Positions 59,326-64,000 of a DNA stretch of 64,000 nucleotides are shown here, piece by piece. The notes under the pieces are model-generated. The model worked only from the letters and a program-made list of their open reading frames with translations, had not been told where the DNA came from and did not search any database. The translations under genes and the position numbers were made by a program. The DNA is from an uncultured Gemmatimonadales bacterium (lineage in GTDB: Bacteria; Gemmatimonadota; Gemmatimonadetes; Gemmatimonadales; GWC2-71-9). The stretch is taken from NCBI GenBank assembly GCA_947259405.1, contig CAMYLY010000006.1, forward strand, positions 28,441 to 92,440, written 5' to 3'. The first letter of the stretch is position 1; every line of letters begins with the position of its first letter.

Positions 59326-61245
59326 TCACACATCGCAGCCATAGTTGACCCATCCGATCTGCAACACGGTCGGTTGTCGTTGGAACAGTGAGAATCGATA
59401 GACACAACCGGCTTCGATCAGGGCCGTGTCGGCTGCCCACTGCACAAACACATATGACCTGCCGTCCAACGTCGAGAGCGCAAACTGGCTTACCATTTTC
59501 CAAAACACGGTACCACGACCCTCGTAGTCTTCTCCATGGGGTCCCAGAAGATCGTCGGCCGTGGCGTGTGACGGTTCACGGTCGAATTCGTCTTCCACTG
59601 AACCGAGCCACATAAACCCGCCTCCAACGGGTTCTCCGGTTGCGGTCGATGCGAACCCGTAAGCCCAGTACCCAATGTCAAGGATCGTAGCTGTCCGACC
59701 GAACACGACGCGTGCCGTTCCCTTAACACTATCCAGTGGCATCAGTGCGATCCCCCCGGCATGCACCAAGTAGTAGACGCTGTCGGTTGGCACTGAAGGA
59801 GCCGGCACCGTGAATGTGACTTCGGTGTTCCCGAACATGTCTCGGTTTGCGAACATCTCAGCGAGACGCGCCGAGTCGCGAGGTGGTGCTTCCAACTCCC
59901 GGATGGAGTCCGGGGCATGCGGTCGCGCAGGTACGTCGAGCCTGAACGAAACCGAACCGTCGTCTTGGTGAATGGCGGGAATGACAGTGAGTTCCTGCGC
60001 GCCGGTTTGATCGCGAAAGCTCCGAACCGGTTCACTCGTTTGAGGCGATCCGCCGTTTTCGCCCGAAGTGCCACAATTCCCTACGCCATTCGTGATCTCC
60101 TTGATCCACGCGAGCGTCCGGTCTAAAGCGCTCCGTTGTCCAACGAGGCCTCGATTGAAGTAGAGGGCGATCGTCACGCCGCAGTTGGGCACGTGCCAGA
60201 GCCCCGCCGTGTGACCAGTAAAGGCCCCGCCGTGCCCAATGAGCGAGAAGCCAGGTCGTTCCATCCTAATGAGACCCAGCCCATACCCGTCAGGTTCGTG
60301 AGCCTCCGGTGCGTTAGGCTCGGGCATCCCCAAGGGTGGAGTATCACGAAACTCCGTCATCAGCTCGAGCGACGATGACGTGAGTAAACGGCCAGCCATT
60401 AACGCGTCGAAGAACTGGAGTGCGTCTTCGGCGCTGGTCGCCAAGCCACCGGCTCCCCACTCCGCCGGCGAGCGATCAAGGAGAGTGGTGGCGCCTAGGT
60501 CGCCGAACATCTGACTGTGCTCCCAAGCGGTGACTGGCCCCATGTACCCTGTGACGGAGAGTGGAAGTGGACCCGGTTCGTGCCATGTGAGCCACGTGTG
60601 TTCCAAGCCGAGCGGCGCGAAGATGTACGTACGATACGCTTCCGGCAGGGCGAGGCCGGTCGCGCGTTCAATCAGCACACCCAGAAGAAAGTAGTTAGTG
60701 CTGCTGTACGACCAATCGGACCCGGGGTCGAACCAGTATCCAAAGCGGGCCGATAGGTCCAACAGCTCGTCTTGGGTCCAGTCCTTGGTGACCAGCGCGA
60801 TCATCTCATCGCGGTCGGGACGGAAATAGAGATAACTGTAGAAATCCTTGAGACCGCTGGTGTGTCCCAGGAGATGGCGGACGGTGACTTCGTCGCCTCG
60901 GGGAAACAAGGGGAGATAGTGCTTCAACGGTTCGTCGAGCGCCAACAGGCCTTCTTCAACGAGGCGCAGCGCGACAGCGGCCGTGTAGATCTTGGAAACG
61001 CTGCCGAGGAAGAAGGCATCACTCACGTCCATCGCGCGACCGGTTTCGCGATCGGCAAGGCCAGCGGCGGCGAATAACGTGCGACCGTCCGGAAGACGGA
61101 TGCCAAGCAGCGCGCCCGGCGATTCGTTAGTGGTCCGCGCCTCCTCGAGCATCGTGTGCAGATCGGACACGCCGTCCCTGCACCCGCCGCCCCCGATGGA
61201 CAATGCGACCAGGCCCGCACCCCAACCGATTCTAATCACATGCAT
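59326..61245 (-). CDS. Serine beta-lactamase-fold (class C-like) lipoprotein with extra C-terminal domain
   Basis: 639 residues. Lipobox IGGGGC. Catalytic SVSK near residue 83, the YSSTN motif near 180 and the HGG motif (GHGGAFTG) near 335 define the Beta-lactamase/DD-peptidase fold. The last 270 residues, rich in beta strands, form a separate domain. Such enzymes are often esterases or peptidases, not drug-resistance enzymes. Divergent from the MBL gene at 61338. Confidence 0.88.
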   Translation of the reverse strand: MHVIRIGWGAGLVALSIGGGGCRDGVSDLHTMLEEARTTNESPGALLGIRLPDGRTLFAAAGLADRETGRAMDVSDAFFLGSVSKIYTAAVALRLVEEGLLALDEPLKHYLPLFPRGDEVTVRHLLGHTSGLKDFYSYLYFRPDRDEMIALVTKDWTQDELLDLSARFGYWFDPGSDWSYSSTNYFLLGVLIERATGLALPEAYRTYIFAPLGLEHTWLTWHEPGPLPLSVTGYMGPVTAWEHSQMFGDLGATTLLDRSPAEWGAGGLATSAEDALQFFDALMAGRLLTSSSLELMTEFRDTPPLGMPEPNAPEAHEPDGYGLGLIRMERPGFSLIGHGGAFTGHTAGLWHVPNCGVTIALYFNRGLVGQRSALDRTLAWIKEITNGVGNCGTSGENGGSPQTSEPVRSFRDQTGAQELTVIPAIHQDDGSVSFRLDVPARPHAPDSIRELEAPPRDSARLAEMFANRDMFGNTEVTFTVPAPSVPTDSVYYLVHAGGIALMPLDSVKGTARVVFGRTATILDIGYWAYGFASTATGEPVGGGFMWLGSVEDEFDREPSHATADDLLGPHGEDYEGRGTVFWKMVSQFALSTLDGRSYVFVQWAADTALIEAGCVYRFSLFQRQPTVLQIGWVNYGCDV

Positions 61246-61337
61246 GGCTCGGGAAATGCCAGGCGTGCTCGGGCTGGCGCCGTGAAACCGTATCCACCAC
61301 GATGCGTAGGTCCCGTATGCTCCAGCTTGGAGAGTTC

Positions 61338-62390
61338 ATGAAGCCCAACCTGCAGTCCTTGGTTCGCGTCGGCGGAGCCACACTCGCGTTGACTATCGGC
61401 CTGGCGCCTTCGGCCACGGCACAGTTCGAGAAGGAACACAGCGTCGTGGACCTGGCCGATGGCGTGTTCGCGATCCTCTGGGAGAACATGACCTCATTCC
61501 CTGTGGAGGGGAACCACCTCGTCATCATCAATGCAACAGGGGTCGTCGTGGTCGACGCCAATCGAACGCCGTCGTTAGCCGAAGAAGTGATCGCGATCAT
61601 CCGCGAGCGAACGTCCCTTCCCGTCCGGTACGTGATCAACACACATTGGCATGCGGATCACGTGCAGGGGAACGCCGTCTATCGGAGAACGTTCCCGGAC
61701 GTTGCGATCGTCGGTCATCCGGAAACAGCTGCCGGCATCGACACGGTGCTACGGCCCTACGTCACGGAGGTAGACGACGATCTCGCACGGATGCGTGGGG
61801 TGTTGGCGTCGGATACGCTCAGCGACGAGCGGCGCCCCCGCGTGGAAGCGCAAGTTACCAACCTGGAACGTGAAGCGACCTTGTATGAGGTCGTCGAGTT
61901 CGTCGCTCCGACGGCGTTGGTCACGGATTCGCTCAGACTCGACGGCAGCCGCACGATCGATGTGCTGCACCTCGGACATGGGAACACACCCGGAGACCTC
62001 GTCGTCTACCTCCCTGCCGAAGGCATTGTGGCCGTCGGCGATCTCGTGACTCGGCCGTACCCGCTCCTGGGTTGGGATGCTCCAGCAAGTTGGTCGCGGG
62101 TCCTCGACAACGTTCTTGCTCGGGAGCCTCGCATGGTGGTGCCGGGGCACGGTGAGGTACTGCGAACGACCGAATACGCCGAACTGTTCCGGGATCTCTT
62201 CAAGAGTCTCAGTGAACAAGTGGCAGAAGGCGTGGCAGCCCGGCGTTCCCTGGAGGACCTGCAATCGGACATCGACCTGGACCGGTTCTGGCGCGAGTTC
62301 GCTGGGGACGACGACCAGCTGTTTCGGGCGTTTGGTGCGCAGTTCCAGCCCGTAGCGGTTCGACGCGCGTATCTCGAGTTGCAGCCGTGA
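61338..62390 (+). CDS. Secreted metallo-beta-lactamase fold hydrolase
   Basis: 350 residues with a signal peptide ending ATAQ. The zinc motif THWHADHVQGN and later HLGHGNTPGDLVV and VPGHGEV are as expected for quinoprotein-relay/ subclass-B-like MBL proteins. The ATG at 61338 has GGAG 6 nt upstream. Substrate unknown. Confidence 0.88.
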   Translation: MKPNLQSLVRVGGATLALTIGLAPSATAQFEKEHSVVDLADGVFAILWENMTSFPVEGNHLVIINATGVVVVDANRTPSLAEEVIAIIRERTSLPVRYVINTHWHADHVQGNAVYRRTFPDVAIVGHPETAAGIDTVLRPYVTEVDDDLARMRGVLASDTLSDERRPRVEAQVTNLEREATLYEVVEFVAPTALVTDSLRLDGSRTIDVLHLGHGNTPGDLVVYLPAEGIVAVGDLVTRPYPLLGWDAPASWSRVLDNVLAREPRMVVPGHGEVLRTTEYAELFRDLFKSLSEQVAEGVAARRSLEDLQSDIDLDRFWREFAGDDDQLFRAFGAQFQPVAVRRAYLELQP

Positions 62391-62406
62391 GAGGAATCGT
62401 GGCGAG

Positions 62407-62961
62407 GTGAAGAAGATGCCCGAATGGGCACGCCGTGGTCGGGCTGGATGGCGATACTTCGGTCAGGAGCGGCCACCGTTCGCCCAGAATGTCAAAGCGG
62501 GACAGGAGTCCGTCTGGGATTACCCGCGACCGCCTCGTCTCGAGCGTGATCGACGGGAGGTGACGGTGCATGCGAGTTCGCAGATCATTGCGCGTTCGAG
62601 CAATGCCATTCGCGTCCTCGAAACTGCCAGCCCGCCCACCTTCTACCTGCCTCCCGAAGATGTCCGCACCGACCTATTGAAGCCTGCGCCCGGGGGGTCG
62701 ATGTGCGAATGGAAAGGGGAGGCGCGCTATTCCACGGTAGTGTTGCCAGATCGCACACTCGAAGCCGTGGCGTGGTCGTATCCAGATCCGTTTCCGGAAT
62801 TCGAGGAGATTTGTGACTACGTCTCGTTCTATCCCGCCCGCCTCGAATGTTATGTTGACGGGCACCGGGTTGCGCCCCAGCCAGGAGGCTTTTACGGCGG
62901 CTGGGTCACTCCGGAAGTTTTCGGGCCGTTCAAAGGCGACCCTGGGTCCGGCGGGTGGTGA
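62407..62961 (+). CDS. DUF427 domain protein
   Basis: 184 residues. VWDYPRPPRLER, ETASPPTFYLPPEDVRTDLL and FYPARLECYVDG are DUF427 hallmarks, a small beta-barrel fold of unknown ligand. GTG at 62407 or ATG at 62416. Confidence 0.9.
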   Translation: MKKMPEWARRGRAGWRYFGQERPPFAQNVKAGQESVWDYPRPPRLERDRREVTVHASSQIIARSSNAIRVLETASPPTFYLPPEDVRTDLLKPAPGGSMCEWKGEARYSTVVLPDRTLEAVAWSYPDPFPEFEEICDYVSFYPARLECYVDGHRVAPQPGGFYGGWVTPEVFGPFKGDPGSGGW

Positions 62962-63030
62962 ATCCGCTTGCCATTCAGCGGACTTGACCGTAACGTAAAA
63001 GATTGGATTCCATCGCTAACGGAGGACCCC

Positions 63031-63471
63031 ATGCGCTTCGTTCCAGCCATGCTTGTCGTGGCTCTATTTGCTGCCTGCGGACCCGCAGACGAGTCGGCCG
63101 AACCAGCCGAGATGGCGTCGGGCCCAACTCTGGCAGACTTCGCCGGGACCTGGGAGACGACGGCTATGATTGAGGGTACCGAGGAGCCAGTGCAGACCAA
63201 CATGTCGGGATCAGCTGATGGCTCTGACTGGGTCTTGAGGCTCGAGGGTCGGCCGGACATCCCCATGCGGGTCTCAATCGTGGGCGACAGCCTCATTGGT
63301 GAGACAACCCAGTACGAGAGCATCTTGCGCGAGGGCGTGATGGTGACGATCCGCATGGCATCCGTACTCAGTGACGGAGCGCTGGTCGGAAACCTGGTGG
63401 CCACGTACCAGATGCCGGATGGCGAAGAGATCGTGTACGGAACGACGCGCGGTACGCGCACCATGAACTAG
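63031..63471 (+). CDS. Putative lipoprotein
   Basis: 146 residues with lipobox ALFAAC. The mature part opens with acidic repeats (ESAEPAEM) and then a lipocalin-like strand pattern (FAGTWETTAMIEG). Function unknown. Confidence 0.72.
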   Translation: MRFVPAMLVVALFAACGPADESAEPAEMASGPTLADFAGTWETTAMIEGTEEPVQTNMSGSADGSDWVLRLEGRPDIPMRVSIVGDSLIGETTQYESILREGVMVTIRMASVLSDGALVGNLVATYQMPDGEEIVYGTTRGTRTMN

Positions 63472-63523
63472 CGTTCGACCCTTCTCTCGGCCGCCGGCGC
63501 GCTCGAGCGTTTCTGATTGTGAA

Positions 63524-63688
63524 TTAGAGGAGGCTTTCAGCCGCGAACCGGCGGCCGGCGTAGGTCCCAACTGCGGTGCCGATGACCGCGAGGAACAACG
63601 CGCTCATGAGCCCGATGAACCATCTGAGCCACCACCCGATGGCTCCGCCGATCGTGGCACCCGTGATGGCCAGGAGTTTAGATGCCAT
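63524..63688 (-). CDS. Small glycine-rich membrane protein
   Basis: A 54-residue ORF. Two hydrophobic stretches with glycine zippers (ITGATIGGAIGWWL, FLAVIGTAVGTYAG) separated by RWFIGLM. The ATG overlaps the upstream gene's stop by 11 nt, supporting translation. Similar mini-proteins occur beside many envelope genes; function unknown. Confidence 0.55.
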   Translation of the reverse strand: MASKLLAITGATIGGAIGWWLRWFIGLMSALFLAVIGTAVGTYAGRRFAAESLL

Positions 63689-64000
63689 CTTCCACGACCG
63701 CTTTCAGCCCGCCGAGGACTTTGTCCCAGCTCTCGCGGGTGTGCGCGGTGGTTTCCTCGTCGTGGAAACGTCCCTGAGTGATCGACACCGTCGTCACATC
63801 ACCGGCGGAGGTGAGCCTGTAGGTCGCGGTCGTATGTTGTGTCGGGTCGTCTTCGGTGGCCGGGGTAAAACAGCTGTGTTCCAGGAGCGACGGCGGCTCG
63901 ATGGCCGTTATGATTCCCTTGACCACGGTCATCTCTTTGCCTTCGACCATGGTGTTGAACAGGAGCGGACTCCCGGCCTTCCAATCTGAGATCGCTTCAC
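63678..64000 (-). CDS. SRPBCC/AHSA1-like protein, 5' end outside window
   Basis: The frame is open to the right edge; 106 residues are visible, starting EAISDWKAGSPLLFNTMVEG. ATEDDPTQHTTATYRLTSAGD and ESWDKVLGGLKAVVEDG are typical of the AHSA1 C-terminal half. Substrate unknown. Confidence 0.82.
   Translation of the reverse strand, partial: EAISDWKAGSPLLFNTMVEGKEMTVVKGIITAIEPPSLLEHSCFTPATEDDPTQHTTATYRLTSAGDVTTVSITQGRFHDEETTAHTRESWDKVLGGLKAVVEDGI

Noticed and set aside
46487..61245. Chromosomal integron cassette array
   Set aside because: The gene families fit, but most genes overlap or abut, no repeated attC-like inverted repeats lie between them, and no integrase is in the window. GTTAGGT at 55453-55460 is a lone match.
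1..64000. tRNA, rRNA, CRISPR or insertion sequence
   Set aside because: No cloverleaf-like, rRNA-like or spaced-repeat pattern and no transposase were noticed; a covariance or profile search would be needed to exclude them fully.

Overview
The window looks like chromosome of a GC-rich diderm bacterium, most likely a member of the Gemmatimonadota or a close relative (inference). The clues are a short primary sigma factor with no visible region 1.1, many lipoprotein and Sec/Tat signals together with Lnt, a carboxypeptidase-regulatory/plug secreted protein, DUF1844, DUF3311 and YlbF-family proteins in a diderm setting, and heavy use of GTG and TTG starts with 1-4 nt stop/start overlaps. I see no rRNA, tRNA, CRISPR array, phage or insertion sequence.

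Layout. 1-3.8 kb: NtrY-like membrane sensor kinase, cut at the left edge. 3.9-4.7 kb: plug-domain secreted protein behind a 13-codon leader ORF. 4.9-6.5 kb: msrP-msrQ methionine sulfoxide repair. 6.5-11.4 kb: minus-strand runs with an ABC ATPase / BI-1 operon, a GNAT, DUF1844, a lipoprotein and an MFS transporter. 11.5-15.4 kb: Cys-rich protein, Dph6-like ATP pyrophosphatase, DUF523-DUF1722 protein and thiI. 15.4-22.8 kb: secreted DinB, comM, larE, thpR, an NtrX-like regulator and rpoD. 22.8-35.1 kb: a tightly packed plus-strand series (rimO, hemL, spoIID-like, outer-membrane barrel, Gfo/Idh, lnt, DUF3311, SSS symporter, hyuA, hyuB). 35.1-40.1 kb: minus-strand GAF/HD-GYP phosphodiesterase, MCE remnant, CsgG-like TPR protein, metallo-beta-lactamase fold hydrolase and a Crp/Fnr regulator. 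40.2-45.8 kb: rpmE-prfA-prmC-ylbF-tmk-ctpA-DUF2520, a translation and cell-maintenance operon.

45.9-61.2 kb is an accessory region, all on the minus strand. It holds short genes of families common in accessory DNA (DHFR-like, YdeI, VOC, DinB, GNAT/AAC(6'), GGCT, DUF488, SRPBCC, methyltransferase, M28 peptidase, serine beta-lactamase fold). Several are truncated or are in-frame chimeras: ProC lacking its Rossmann half, a zinc-ribbon/DUF5655 stub, a P-loop kinase tail, a VOC protein without a start codon and a truncated aspartyl protease. 61.3-64 kb returns to mixed strands.

The points most worth a second look are: (i) promoter -10 elements that end 6-7 nt before the start codon of several genes, implying leaderless mRNAs, clearest at crp; (ii) the leader ORF before the plug protein; (iii) a terminator-like hairpin at the start of the rpmE transcript and strong hairpins before rpoD; (iv) a compound palindromic element between comM and larE; (v) the cluster of in-frame gene fusions and remnants. 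I did not find a convincing new defence or mobile system.
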